DNA from: Betaproteobacteria bacterium
Lineage (GTDB): Bacteria > Pseudomonadota > Gammaproteobacteria > Burkholderiales > CAIKXV01
Reading direction: 5' to 3'
NCBI GenBank assembly: GCA_021298815.1
Contig: JAJTHE010000072.1
Span: 1-61,844 of the forward strand
DNA: 61,844 nucleotides
Under the pieces are notes generated by a model that made no database searches, had not been told where the DNA came from, and worked only from the letters and a program-made list of their open reading frames with translations. Positions 15,412 through 24,456 of the stretch are shown one piece after another. Both the position numbers and the translations under genes were made by a program. Every line of letters begins with the position of its first letter. The first letter of the stretch is position 1.

Positions 15412-16355
15412 ATGCAGACTCCCGAAAAGCTCGGCAAGTAACAGATCACCGGCGTGCTCGGCAAGCGCGCGATGGAGGTCGTCTAAGGGGGCTTCGATCC
15501 GGACATCCGGCGCACCGTCGCGGTCAAGACCATCCGCAAGGATGCGGCCGGTGACGCCCCGGCATGGTCGACCTGTTCGCCGCGCGCTTCCGGCACGAGG
15601 CGCAGGCGGCAGGCCGCCTGACCCACCCGGGAATCGTCGGCATCTACGAGTACGGCGAGGACGCCGGCTACACCTGCATCGCGATGGAGTTCGTGGAGGG
15701 TCACAGCCTGCGCGAGTATTTCCAGCGCAAGGTGCCGTTCGAGGAAAAGGACGTGGTGAGCCTGATGTCCCAGCTGCCCGAGGCGCTGCAGGCGACCCAC
15801 GAGCAGGGGGTGTGGCACCGCAACATCAAGCCGGCGAACCTGGTCGTCACCAATGCCGACAAGCTGAAGATCGCCGACTTCGGCATCGCACGCGTGGATT
15901 GGTCCGAGCTCACCCAGGTGTCGGAGATGCTCGGCACGCCTGGCTACATCGCGCCCGAGCGCTACCAGGGATTGCCCGTGGACCATCGCACCGACCTGTT
16001 CGTGGCCGGATCGGTGTTCTACCAGATGCTGTCCTGGGAGGCGCCGTTCACCGGCCCGGCGGAAGCGGTGATGTACCGGGTCTGCAGCATCGACCCTCGG
16101 CCGCCGTGGCAGCGCGACACCGATCGCTGCTGGACCGACTACGACCTGGTGGTGGCCACGCCACTGGCGAAGGAACCGGGCCGGCGCTACCAGTCTGCCG
16201 CCGAGTTCCGGGCCGCCGTGCTCGATGCCTATGCCAAGCCGGTGGTGTCCGCGATCTCCGAGACCACGATCATCGCGGCGCGGGCGAGCCTGCCGGTGGT
16301 CGGCACGGGTACTGGCGCGGGGCGCGGCAGCCTTGCCTCGGCCGGCGGTGCATCC
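15412..16355 (+). pseudogene. Decayed Ser/Thr protein kinase (Hanks type)
   Basis: The start MQTPEKLGK is followed by a TAA at 15439 where the family has Tyr, then QITGVLGKRAMEVV and a second TAA at 15484, again where the family has Tyr. The segment RRTVAVKTIRKD (with the ATP-binding Lys) remains, then the frame shifts between about 15540 and 15563. In the new frame the rest of the kinase core is readable: HPGIVGIYEYGED, HRNIKPANLVV, KIADFGIARV, GTPGYIAPERY and DLFVAGSVFYQML. The catalytic HRD aspartate is Asn (AAC at 15822). The C-terminal part is missing: after the linker ISETTII the frame runs into a radical SAM gene. Junction near 16355 is approximate. Confidence 0.8.
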
Positions 16356-17474
16356 GCCACCGCAAGGCGCCGCGGCAGGGGAGCGACGATCGACCCGGCC
16401 GGGCGGTTCGACACGGTGGTGCGCGAGGCTTTCGACGATGGCTGGAGTGCCGCCGATCCGCACGCAGACCCGGACACCCCGGCACCGCGCATCGTCCCCA
16501 CCGTGGTTGCGGCCGAGCAGGCGATGTCGATCATCTCGCGCAACCGGTCGCCGGACGTGCCCTTCGACCGCTCGATCAATCCGTATCGCGGCCGCGAGCA
16601 TGGCTGCATCTACTGCTATGCCCGGCCGAGCCACGGCTACCTGGGCCTGTCCCCGGGGCTGGATTTCGAGACCCGGCTGTTCGCCAGGATCAACGCCGCG
16701 CAGCGCCTGCGCGAGGAGCTTTCCGCGCCGTCCTACGAATGCGGCGTGATCGCGCTCGGGGCGAACACCGATCCGTACCATCCGTGCGAGCGCGAATGGA
16801 AGGTGACCCGGCAGGTGATCGAAGTGCTGGTCGAGTGTTCGCATCCGTTCTAGATCGTCACGAAGAACGCCCTGGTGGAGCGCGACCTGGACCTGCTCGC
16901 GCCGCATGCCGCGGACGGCCTGTGCCGCGTGCAGGTGTCCCTCGCCCACCTGGATGCCGACCTGTCGCGGCGGCTCGAGCCCCGTGCGCCGGCACCCGCC
17001 CGGCGGCTGGAGACGATCCGTTGGCTGTCCGCGGCGGGCGTGCCGGTCGGGGTGATCCTCGGTCCGGTCATCCCGTTTCTGAACGACCACGAGGTCGAGC
17101 GGGTGCTGGACGCCGCGCGCGCGGCCGGGGCGACGCAGGCCGGCTACGTGCTGACGCGCCTGCCCTGGGAAGTGAAGGACCTGTTCCGTGCCTGGCTGGA
17201 GGAGCACTATCCGCTGAAGGAGCGCCACGTGATGAACCGGGTGCAGGCGATGCGCGACGGACGGGACAACGATGCCCGCTTCGGGTCCCGCATCCGGGGC
17301 GAGGGCGAACTGGCCGACCTGCTGGCGCAGCACTTCGCCAGGGCGTGTGCCCGGCTCGGCTTCGATACCGGGCGGCGCAACCGCGACCTGGACCTCACCC
17401 GCTTCAGGCCGCCGCCGCGCGCCGGCAGGCCGGCCGCCGCGCCGCCGCGGGACGGACAGTTCGGCCTGTTCTGA
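16356..17474 (+). pseudogene. Decayed PA0069/SplB-like radical SAM protein
   Basis: The frame is continuous with the kinase remnant and begins near RRRGRGATIDPAGRF, the usual start region of PA0069-family radical SAM proteins. The cluster motif reads YRGREHGCIYCYA: the first of the three cysteines of CxxxCxxC is Arg (CGC at 16593), so one iron ligand of the [4Fe-4S] cluster is lost. A TAG at 16851 interrupts SHPF-IVTKNALVERDLDLL, where the family has a residue such as Ser; downstream the frame is intact through RLPWEVKDLF to the end at QFGLF. One stop plus one lost ligand indicates a pseudogene. Members are thought to be radical SAM enzymes of unknown reaction. Confidence 0.8.
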
Positions 17475-17518
17475 GCGCCAAGGGCACCGCGCCGCGGCCA
17501 CGGCATTACAATGCCGGC

Positions 17519-18559
17519 ATGAAGCTCTCCGTGCTCGACCAGTCTCCGATCATCAGCGGCCACACGCCGGCGCAGGCGATAGCCGAGACCGTGGCTCTCG
17601 CGCGCGCCGCCGAATCGCTGGGCTATTCGCGCTACTGGCTGGCCGAACACCACTCGACCCAGGCGCTCGCCGATCCCTGTCCCGAGATCCTCGTCGGCCG
17701 GGTGGCGGCCGCGACCTCCACGCTGCGCGTGGGTACCGGTGGCGTGCTGCTTCCGTACTACAGCGCGCTCAAGGTGGCCGAGCAGTTCCGCATGCTGGAA
17801 GCCCTGTTCCCGGGCCGCATCGACCTCGGCATCGGGCGGGCGCCCGGCAGCGACCAGCGCACCGCGATCGCGGTCGGCGGCGGCCGCTATCCGACGGCGG
17901 AGGAGTTCCCGCAGCAGGTGGTCGACCTGGTCGGGTTCCTCGACCGCACGCTGCCTGCGCAACATCCGTTCGCGCGGGTGACCGCGCAGCCCGCGGGCGA
18001 AGGCTCGCCCGAAGTCTGGCTGCTCGGTTCCTCCGACTACAGCGGCGCGCTCGCCGCGCACCTGGGTCTGCGCTTCTCGTTCGCGCATTTCATCAGCGCC
18101 CATGGCGGCGAGGCAGTGATGAATGCCTACCGCGAACATTATCGTCCGTCGCCGCGCGAGCTCCGTCCGCACGCGATGCTCACCGTGTTCGCGGTGTGCG
18201 CGCCGACCGATGCCGAGGCCGACCGGCTGGCCGGTGCGATCGACCTGCGTCGGCTGCGCATGGAGCAGGGCATCAACCTGCCGGTGCCATCCCAGGCCGA
18301 GGTCGACGGCTACGCCTACAGCGCACCGGAGCGGGCGGTGGTGGCGCGCAACCGGGCCCGGACGCTGATCGGCTCGCCGCAGCGGCTGCACCGCGAGATG
18401 CTCGAGCTGGCCGATGCGTTCTGCGCCGACGAACTGATGGTGCTCACGATCACCGGCGACTACGCGACGCGGCGCCGCTCCTATGAGCTGCTGGCCGAGG
18501 TGTTCGAGCTGCAGCGCCCGCAGGCCGCGGCTCCGGCCGCCGCGGCCGCCGCTGCGTGA
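17519..18559 (+). CDS. LLM-class flavin-dependent oxidoreductase
   Basis: The 346-residue product has the bacterial-luciferase-like fold signature: KLSVLDQSPII at the start, RYWLAEHHS, GTGGVLLPYYSALKVAEQFRMLEALFPGRIDLGIGRAPGSD, and a C-terminal LTITGD segment. This LLM subgroup (MsnO8/YhbW-like) usually binds FMN and acts on organic substrates of unknown identity. An Ala-rich tail ends the protein. ATG 17519 lies 44 bp after the radical SAM pseudogene stop. The first codons overlap a GCCGGCATT/AATGCCGGC near-palindrome, which may be chance in this GC-rich DNA. Confidence 0.87.
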   Translation: MKLSVLDQSPIISGHTPAQAIAETVALARAAESLGYSRYWLAEHHSTQALADPCPEILVGRVAAATSTLRVGTGGVLLPYYSALKVAEQFRMLEALFPGRIDLGIGRAPGSDQRTAIAVGGGRYPTAEEFPQQVVDLVGFLDRTLPAQHPFARVTAQPAGEGSPEVWLLGSSDYSGALAAHLGLRFSFAHFISAHGGEAVMNAYREHYRPSPRELRPHAMLTVFAVCAPTDAEADRLAGAIDLRRLRMEQGINLPVPSQAEVDGYAYSAPERAVVARNRARTLIGSPQRLHREMLELADAFCADELMVLTITGDYATRRRSYELLAEVFELQRPQAAAPAAAAAAA

Positions 18560-18590
18560 GGCGGGCACGCGCGATGCACGGGGCGTGCGC

Positions 18591-18941
18591 GTGAAGCGGG
18601 TGTACTCGGCCAGCGACCTGTTCGATGCGCGGCTGCTCGCCGACGCACTGGACGACGTGCGCATCCGCACCCATCTGTTCAACGCCAATGCGATCGGCGC
18701 GATGGGCGACCTGCCGTTCGGCGAGACCTGGCCGGAAGTCTGGATCGCCGACGACCGCGACCTCGAACGCGCGCAGGCGGTCGTCGCCGCCCACGCCAGT
18801 CGGCCTGCGTCGCGCAGCAGCATGCGCTGCGCCGGCTGCGGCGAGGACAACCCTGCGAACTTCGATTGCTGCTGGAACTGCGGCCAGGACGTGCGCGGAG
18901 AGGGCGCGGGTCGCCCTGCCGCCGCCGGAGGACGTCCATGA
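18591..18941 (+). CDS. DUF2007-domain protein with C-terminal zinc ribbon
   Basis: From GTG 18591 the 116-residue product starts KRVYSASDLFDARLLADAL, the DUF2007 N-terminus, followed by GETWPEVWIADDRDLERAQ. The C-terminus has four cysteines arranged as CAGCGEDN then CCWNCG, a small zinc ribbon. DUF2007 proteins are putative signal-transducing proteins related to PII, but the role is not established. The next gene starts inside its stop (ATGA), so translation is probably coupled. Confidence 0.78.
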   Translation: MKRVYSASDLFDARLLADALDDVRIRTHLFNANAIGAMGDLPFGETWPEVWIADDRDLERAQAVVAAHASRPASRSSMRCAGCGEDNPANFDCCWNCGQDVRGEGAGRPAAAGGRP

Positions 18942-20179
18942 GCGCACCTGGGATCACCGTCGTCGGCGCCGGCATCGTCGGGGTCGCGGTCGCCAGCTAC
19001 CTGCAGCGCGACGGCCATGCGGTCACGCTGGTCGATCGCGGGCCGCCGGGCGAGTTCACCTCGATGGGCAATGCCGGCATCCTCAGCCCCGGCTCGGTGG
19101 TGCCGGTCGGCATGCCCGGCATCCTGAAGAAGGTGCCGCAGTGGCTGACCGACCCGGCGGCGCCGCTGTCGGTGAAGTGGGGCTACCTTCCGCAGGCGGC
19201 GCCCTGGCTATGGCGCTTCATCCGGTCGAGCCGGCGCGAGCGGGTCGAGCAGATCGCGGACGGGCTGCGGCCGCTGCTCGGGCAGACCTTCGATGCCTAT
19301 CGCACGCTGACCCACGCCGCCGGATGCACGGACCTGATCAACCAGTCGGGCTACATCGCGGTCTACGAAACCGAGGCCGCCTTCCGCGCCGATGCGCTCG
19401 CCTGGCAACTGCGCCGCGCGCGCGGCGTCAAGGTGGTCGACATCGATGCGGCGCAGATCCGCGAACACGATCCCGACCTCGCGCCGATCTACGTGCGTGG
19501 CGTGCTGCTGCCCGAGCAGGGTTACGTGGCCAATCCCCTGTGGCTCACCCGGCGCCTGTTCAGCCACTTCATCGCCTCCGGCGGCCGCTACCTGCAGCGC
19601 GATGTCACCGGTTTCGAACACTCGGCCGGCTCGGTGCGCGCGCTGTCGGCCGAAGGCGGGCCGATCGCGGTCGATCGCGTGGTGCTCGCCGCCGGGGTGT
19701 TCTCGGCGAAGCTCGCCGCGACGCTCGGTACCCGGGTGCCGCTGGAATCCCAGCGCGGATACCACGTCCATTTCCCCGAGCCCGGCATATCGCCGCGCAC
19801 GCCGGTGATGTCAGGCGAGTACAAGTTCTTCGTGACGCCGATGGCCGACGGGCTGCGCAACGCCGGCACGGTCGAGATCGCCGGGCTGGCGGCGCCGCCG
19901 ACCCAGGCGCGCATCGATGCGCTGGTGCGCCACACGCGGCGCATGTACCCCGGCGCACGCCTCGACGGCATGAACACCTGGATGGGCCATCGGCCGTGCA
20001 CGCCCGATTCGCTGCCGGTGATCGGGCAGTCCCGGCACTTCGGCAATGTCTTCTTCGCGTTCGGCCATGGCCATACCGGGCTATGCGGTGGCGCACCGAC
20101 CGGCCGGCTGATCGCCGACCTGGTGGCCGGACGCCCGCCGAACATCGATCCCGCGCCCTACAGTCCCGAGCGGTTCTGA
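18938..20179 (+). CDS. FAD-dependent amine/amino-acid oxidoreductase (DAO family, DadA-like)
   Basis: The 413-residue protein starts with the FAD-binding Rossmann motif VVGAGIVGVAVASYL and has the DadA-like segment FTSMGNAGILSPGSV, then RVVLAAGVFSAKLA, LESQRGYHVHFPEPG and the C-terminal GHGHTGLCGGAPTGRLIADL that holds the flavin. These are typical of D-amino-acid dehydrogenases and related DAO proteins. ATG 18938 overlaps the DUF2007 stop as ATGA. The protein is likely membrane-associated or cytosolic, passing electrons to quinone, and the substrate is not determined. Confidence 0.86.
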   Translation: MSAPGITVVGAGIVGVAVASYLQRDGHAVTLVDRGPPGEFTSMGNAGILSPGSVVPVGMPGILKKVPQWLTDPAAPLSVKWGYLPQAAPWLWRFIRSSRRERVEQIADGLRPLLGQTFDAYRTLTHAAGCTDLINQSGYIAVYETEAAFRADALAWQLRRARGVKVVDIDAAQIREHDPDLAPIYVRGVLLPEQGYVANPLWLTRRLFSHFIASGGRYLQRDVTGFEHSAGSVRALSAEGGPIAVDRVVLAAGVFSAKLAATLGTRVPLESQRGYHVHFPEPGISPRTPVMSGEYKFFVTPMADGLRNAGTVEIAGLAAPPTQARIDALVRHTRRMYPGARLDGMNTWMGHRPCTPDSLPVIGQSRHFGNVFFAFGHGHTGLCGGAPTGRLIADLVAGRPPNIDPAPYSPERF

Positions 20180-20557
20180 CCGGCGAGCGGCCTGCCTGCG
20201 CCATCGATGGGCGCAGGCCGGTGGCTGCGCACCTCGACCGTGCGCATTCGTGCACGATGCACCAGCATCCGGCATGCGCGGCGCGGGCGTACGTGGCATG
20301 ACGGTCCTGCCGCAGCGTGTCGCTGGCCGGCACGGCCTTGGCATGGCGTTTGCAGGCAGATACTGGCGTGGCGAAGGAAAGAGGAGGACCGGAGACTCGA
20401 ACGAGCAGGCCCGGGCGGCAGGGAACATTCGTTGCGATGCAGAGCGCGGCCAGGCCGGCGCTCCGGAGGCATCGCCGGCAACCCGCCGCCAACGCCCGTC
20501 GATCGGGTCCCCGCGCATCCTGTCCCGCGGTCCGCAGTGCCTGATGAAGTGGTCGAC
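20180..20557. other. Intergenic region, no gene seen
   Basis: 378 bp between the DAO oxidoreductase and the YbiB-like gene. Short frames on both strands give Arg/Ala-rich translations without family motifs. No hairpin with a T-run and no promoter stronger than chance was recognised. The region may hold the promoter of the YbiB-like gene. Confidence 0.5.
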
Positions 20558-21541
20558 ATGAACTACAGCGAAATCCTGAAGCAGCTGGCCGGCGAGGCGG
20601 ACCTTCCACGCGACATGGCCGAGTGGGAGGCAGAGACCCTGTTCGCCGCGATGCTCGATGGCGGCGTCCCCGAGCTGGAGCTCGGTGCGCTGCTCACGAT
20701 GCTGCACCAGAAGGGCGAGTCGGCCACCGAACTGCTCGGCTTCGCGCGCGCGCTGTCGCAGCGCGTGGCCCGGCTCGAACGGGTGCACGAGTCGGTGCTG
20801 CCGGTAGTGCTGCCGAGCTATGGCGGTTCGAACGACGAACCCAACCTGCTGCCGCTGCTCGCGCTGCTGCTGCAGCGCTTCCACGTGCCGGTCCTGATCC
20901 ACGGCACGCTCAACCGCGAGGGCAGCGCGTCGGCGGCCTATGTGCTGCGCGAGCTCGGCATCATGCCGAGCATCGGCACCGAGCAGGCACAGGAAGAACT
21001 CGCCACCCGCGGCATCGCGTTCATGCCGGGCGGCGCGCTGTCGCCCGGGCTGGCCACGCTGATGTCGCTGCAGGCGCGGCTGGGCATGCGCAGCGTCGCA
21101 CACCTGATGGCCAAGCTGCTGTCGCCGTTCCCGGACGGTTGCCTGCGCGTGATCGGTGCCAGCCAGGCCGGCGACTTCAACAAGCTCCAGCAGTACTTCA
21201 TGGCTTCGGGGGAAGTGGCGATGCTGCTCGAAGGCATGGGCGGAGAACCGTTCGCCAACCCGCGCCGGCGTCCGCGCATCGAGCGCTACGACGGCGGCAT
21301 GTGCAGCGTGCTGTTCGAAGCCGAGGCCGAGTCGACGCGCTTGCACGGCAGCGTCCCGCGCTCGGCCGACGCGGCGGTGACCGCGCAGTGGATCCGCGGC
21401 GCGCTCGCGGGCAAGGTGCCGCTGCCGATGCCGCTGATCAACCAGCTCGCCTGCTGCCTCTATGCGACCGGGTACACCAGCGACATGAACCAGGCGAAGG
21501 CGCTGGTCGCGGTGGAAGCGGGCAGCCTCGCCGCGGCCTGA
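20558..21541 (+). CDS. ybiB: YbiB-like DNA-binding protein (anthranilate phosphoribosyltransferase fold)
   Basis: The 327-residue product has the glycosyl-transferase 3 fold with LPSYGGSNDEPNLLPLLALLL, VLIHGTLNREGSASAAYVLRELG and GTEQAQEEL, the pattern of YbiB (TrpD2). E. coli YbiB does not make anthranilate product; it is a DNA-binding protein linked to the LexA regulon. Its tail RRRPRIERYDGG, TRLHGSVPRS is basic. ATG 20558 is chosen because the frame upstream is Arg-rich and lacks motifs, and because translation then starts MNYSEILKQL, matching family N-termini. Confidence 0.8.
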   Translation: MNYSEILKQLAGEADLPRDMAEWEAETLFAAMLDGGVPELELGALLTMLHQKGESATELLGFARALSQRVARLERVHESVLPVVLPSYGGSNDEPNLLPLLALLLQRFHVPVLIHGTLNREGSASAAYVLRELGIMPSIGTEQAQEELATRGIAFMPGGALSPGLATLMSLQARLGMRSVAHLMAKLLSPFPDGCLRVIGASQAGDFNKLQQYFMASGEVAMLLEGMGGEPFANPRRRPRIERYDGGMCSVLFEAEAESTRLHGSVPRSADAAVTAQWIRGALAGKVPLPMPLINQLACCLYATGYTSDMNQAKALVAVEAGSLAAA

Positions 21542-21638
21542 GGGATTCGCCCGCGGCTGGCGCCGGGCGACGGTCACGCGCACGAGGCGGCAGTGCTACG
21601 CTTGCGCCTTCGTTCCGCCGTCCCGTGAAAGGCTTCCG

Positions 21639-22835
21639 ATGAGCGCAGCAGGCATGAAGGCAGGTCCGCATTACGAACCGTTCGGCTGGCACCAGTGGCC
21701 GGAGGACTTCTGGTTCTCGTACCAGTTCCGGCGCGGCCTTGGCGAGACCCAGGAAGGCGGCGGCGCGGTCAGCGAATGCTTCCAGACCGCCAGCCGCATC
21801 ACCCCGCTCGACCCTGAGAGCTGGTTCGCGGAATGGACCATCACCGCCAGGCGCAACCATGCCCGCGGCGACGAGGCCGCGGCGAAGGGCCATGTACGCA
21901 CAGCGATGAACTGCTGGCTGCGCGCGGCCAACTACTATCGCCAGGCCGAGTTCTGGCTCGACGGGGAAGATCCGCGCCGGCTGCAGACCTTCACCGAGGG
22001 CGAGCGCTGCTCGCACCAGTTCCTGCGCCACCTCGACCCGCCGGGCGAGGTGGTCGACATCCCGTACGAGCCGGGCAAGCCGTTGCCGGCCTACTTCATC
22101 CGTTCGCCGCATGCGGCCGGGAAGCAGCCGGTGCTGATCTCGTTCGGCGGCATCGATTCGTTCAAGGACGAACTGTGGTTCATGACCGGCCATGGCGCGC
22201 TGCAGCGGGGCATCTCGGTGCTGCTGGTGGACGGCCCCGGGCAGGGCGGCGCGTTGCGGCGGCATGGCCTGCGTACCCGCCACGACTACGAGGTGCCGGT
22301 CGGCAAGTGCATCGACTGGCTAGTGGCGCGCAGCGACATCGACCCGGCGCGCATTGCGGTCAGCGGTTCGAGCCTGGGCGGCTACTACGCCGCGCGCGCC
22401 GGCGCGAAGGAACCCCGGCTCGCCGCGGCGATCTCGCACAACGCGATCTGGAGTGTGCACCAGCGCTTCGGCGAGCGCGGCGAGGACCATGGACTAGCCG
22501 GGCACATGAAGTGGATCACCGGCACGAAGTCGATGGCCGAGGCGACCGAATACGTGCGCGAGTTCGTGCTAGAGGGCGTGCTCGATTCGATGCGCTGTCC
22601 TTACCTGGTGATCCATGGCGGGCATGACGTCCTGGGCGTCGAGAACGCCCGCACGGTCTACGACTATGCGAAGTCGAGGGGCATCGACGCGACGCTGCGG
22701 CTGGTCACCGCCGACGAGACCGGTGCCGAACATTGCCAGCACGACAACCCGACCATCGGCCAGGAGCTGATGCTCGACTGGCTGTGCGACCGCTTCGGCA
22801 TCGACCAGCGCAAGCTGCGCTTCACCGCGAGCTGA
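21639..22835 (+). CDS. Alpha/beta hydrolase of the FrsA/2,6-dihydropseudooxynicotine-hydrolase group
   Basis: This 398-residue protein has a long helical N-terminal half (WLRAANYYRQAEFWL, SHQFLRHLD) in front of a catalytic domain with GPGQGG, the nucleophile elbow GSSLGG (S245), HGGHDVLG and AEHCQHDN near the C-terminus. Two-domain hydrolases of this type break C-C bonds next to a keto group, as in nicotine degradation, or act as FrsA-like esterases. No signal peptide. ATG 21639 follows a weak AAGG site. The reaction is inferred from domain order, not proven by motif. Confidence 0.78.
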   Translation: MSAAGMKAGPHYEPFGWHQWPEDFWFSYQFRRGLGETQEGGGAVSECFQTASRITPLDPESWFAEWTITARRNHARGDEAAAKGHVRTAMNCWLRAANYYRQAEFWLDGEDPRRLQTFTEGERCSHQFLRHLDPPGEVVDIPYEPGKPLPAYFIRSPHAAGKQPVLISFGGIDSFKDELWFMTGHGALQRGISVLLVDGPGQGGALRRHGLRTRHDYEVPVGKCIDWLVARSDIDPARIAVSGSSLGGYYAARAGAKEPRLAAAISHNAIWSVHQRFGERGEDHGLAGHMKWITGTKSMAEATEYVREFVLEGVLDSMRCPYLVIHGGHDVLGVENARTVYDYAKSRGIDATLRLVTADETGAEHCQHDNPTIGQELMLDWLCDRFGIDQRKLRFTAS

Positions 22836-22953
22836 GCGGCGGCGGGAGGCGGGAACGGGGGGATCCGGCCGCCCGTCGACCAATCGCCAGTCGTAAGGGC
22901 GGTGGTACGTCCATTGCTTCTTTCCGTGCGAGCGCAGCGGGAGGCGCACGCGC

Positions 22954-23953
22954 ATGGACGATACGGGCAGAAGGTAATTCCTGCAGGCTGGAACGGCGCT
23001 GGCAGCTGCCGCCGCGACGGGCGGCACCGGGCCTGCATGGGCGCAGGACGAGTGACCGTCGCGCGCGGTGCGCATCGTCGTCACCTTCCCCCCGGGCGGA
23101 TCCAGCGACATCGTCGCGCGCATCCTGTCCGGGCCGCCGTCGGAACGGGTCGGCCAGCAGGTGGTGGTCGCCAACCGGCCGGGGTGCCGGCGGCATGATC
23201 GGGGCGCAGATCGCGGCCGAATCGGCGCCGGACGGCTCCACCTTCCTGCTGTCGAACATCGTGCTGATCTCGGTGTCGCCGTTCATCTACGCCCAGGTCG
23301 CCTACGATCCCCTGAAGAGCTTCAGCCACCTCAACTTCATCGGCGCGGCCACCACCCCCATCGCGGTGGTGCCGTCTTCGCTCCCGGTGAAGACCTTCGC
23401 CGACCTGGTGGCCTGCACCCGGGCAGCGAAGGACACGGTGACCTTTGGCTCGAGCGGCGTGGGTTCGGCCGGCCACCTGGTGGGCGAGTTCTTCCAGTGC
23501 GAATGCAAGGTGAAGCTGAACCACATCCCCTGCATGGGCTCGGCGCCGATGATCACCGACCTGCTCGGCGGGCAGGTGCAGATGTCGTTCGACACCCTGC
23601 GGCAGATCGTGCCGCACCTGGAGACCGGCGCGCTGCGCGGGCTGGCGGTGACCTCGCCGAAGCGGGTCGGCGCTGCGCCGGACGTGCCGTCGGTGGTGGA
23701 GTTCGGCTATCCGAGGCTCGCGGTGGAGAACTGGATCGCGCTGTCCGCGCCGGCCGGCCTGCCGGTGTCGATCGCCGTGACGACGCACAGGTACGTGACC
23801 GAGGCGCTGGCGCTGCCCGAGGTGGGCAAGCGCTTCGACGAACTATCGATCGAGCGGCGCACGATGAGTGCGGCCGACTTCCAGAAGTTCGTGCGCGCCG
23901 AGGTGGGCGAATACGCGCCGGTGCTGCACGCGGCCGGGATCGAGGTGAACTGA
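22954..23953 (+). pseudogene. Bug/TctC receptor pseudogene
   Basis: The reading starts MDDTGRR, hits TAA at 22975, continues FLQAGTALAAAAATGG and AWAQDE, then TGA at 23053 where the family has Trp. The Bug start VRIVVTFPPGGSSDIVAR follows, then the frame shifts inside a GGGG run (23181-23184, one extra base) and the rest of the receptor is open to 23953, with SSGVGSAGHLVGEFF, DVPSVVEFGYPRLA and a YAPVLHAAGI end. The RR-stop-FLQ pattern would restore a Tat-like leader. It is closest to the receptor at 24439 (shared VTFPPGGSSDIVAR, SVSPFIY), so it looks like a decayed duplicate. Three lesions argue against a single read error. Confidence 0.85.
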
Positions 23954-23970
23954 CCGCCCGGGCAGGGGGC

Positions 23971-24456
23971 TCAGCGCCCCTTGCCCGCCTTGTCGAGCCC
24001 CTGGACCCGGTCGCCGGCCTTGATGCCGCGCTGCGCGAACCAGCCGCGGTTGACCTCGAGCGCGTAAAGCGCATCGCCCTCGGACGGATGGCCATCGGTG
24101 GTGAACGGCATCATGTCGCGGATGTTCAGGATGACGCCCTTCGCATCGATGAACGCGATCGACAGCGGCAGCGGGGTATTCTTCATCCAGAACGACTGCC
24201 GCTGGGCCGCCGGGAAGACGAACAGCATCGCCTCGTTTTCCTTGAGGTCGTAGCGGAACATCAGCCCGCGCTCGCGGGTCTCGGGGCTCGCGGCGACCTC
24301 CGCGGCGAGCACGTGCTTGCCGATGGTGAGCGGCACGATGGGCAGCTTCGGCTGCCCCTGGCCCTGGGCATGCACGGCGCCGGCCGTGAGGCAGGCGGCG
24401 AGCGCGAAACAGATCAGCAACAGACGGAAGGTGGCGTCATGCAACAGTCGGTACAT
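23971..24456 (-). CDS. DUF192 exported protein
   Basis: The 161-residue product has a leader (LLLICFALAACLTAGAVHA) and the DUF192 core RERGLMFRYDLKENEAMLFVF, FWMKNTPLPLSIAFIDAKGVI, and a final ALEVNRGWFAQRGIKAGD. The family is widespread and of unknown function. GGGAAGA about nine bases before ATG 24456 supports the start. This start overlaps that of the divergent Bug gene by 18 bp on the other strand, so the promoters of both genes must lie inside the opposite coding region, unless a start is wrong. It is convergent with the Bug pseudogene, 17 bp apart. Confidence 0.82.
   Translation of the reverse strand: MYRLLHDATFRLLLICFALAACLTAGAVHAQGQGQPKLPIVPLTIGKHVLAAEVAASPETRERGLMFRYDLKENEAMLFVFPAAQRQSFWMKNTPLPLSIAFIDAKGVILNIRDMMPFTTDGHPSEGDALYALEVNRGWFAQRGIKAGDRVQGLDKAGKGR

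Noticed and set aside
17505..17521. GGCATTACAATGCC near the LLM gene start as an operator
   Set aside because: Short, single copy, and its second half is the start codon region; chance is likely.
15542..18559. Single 1,005-residue protein spanning kinase, radical SAM and LLM regions
   Set aside because: Only the last third (from ATG 17519) is a real domain; the first part is the wrong frame of the pseudogenes.
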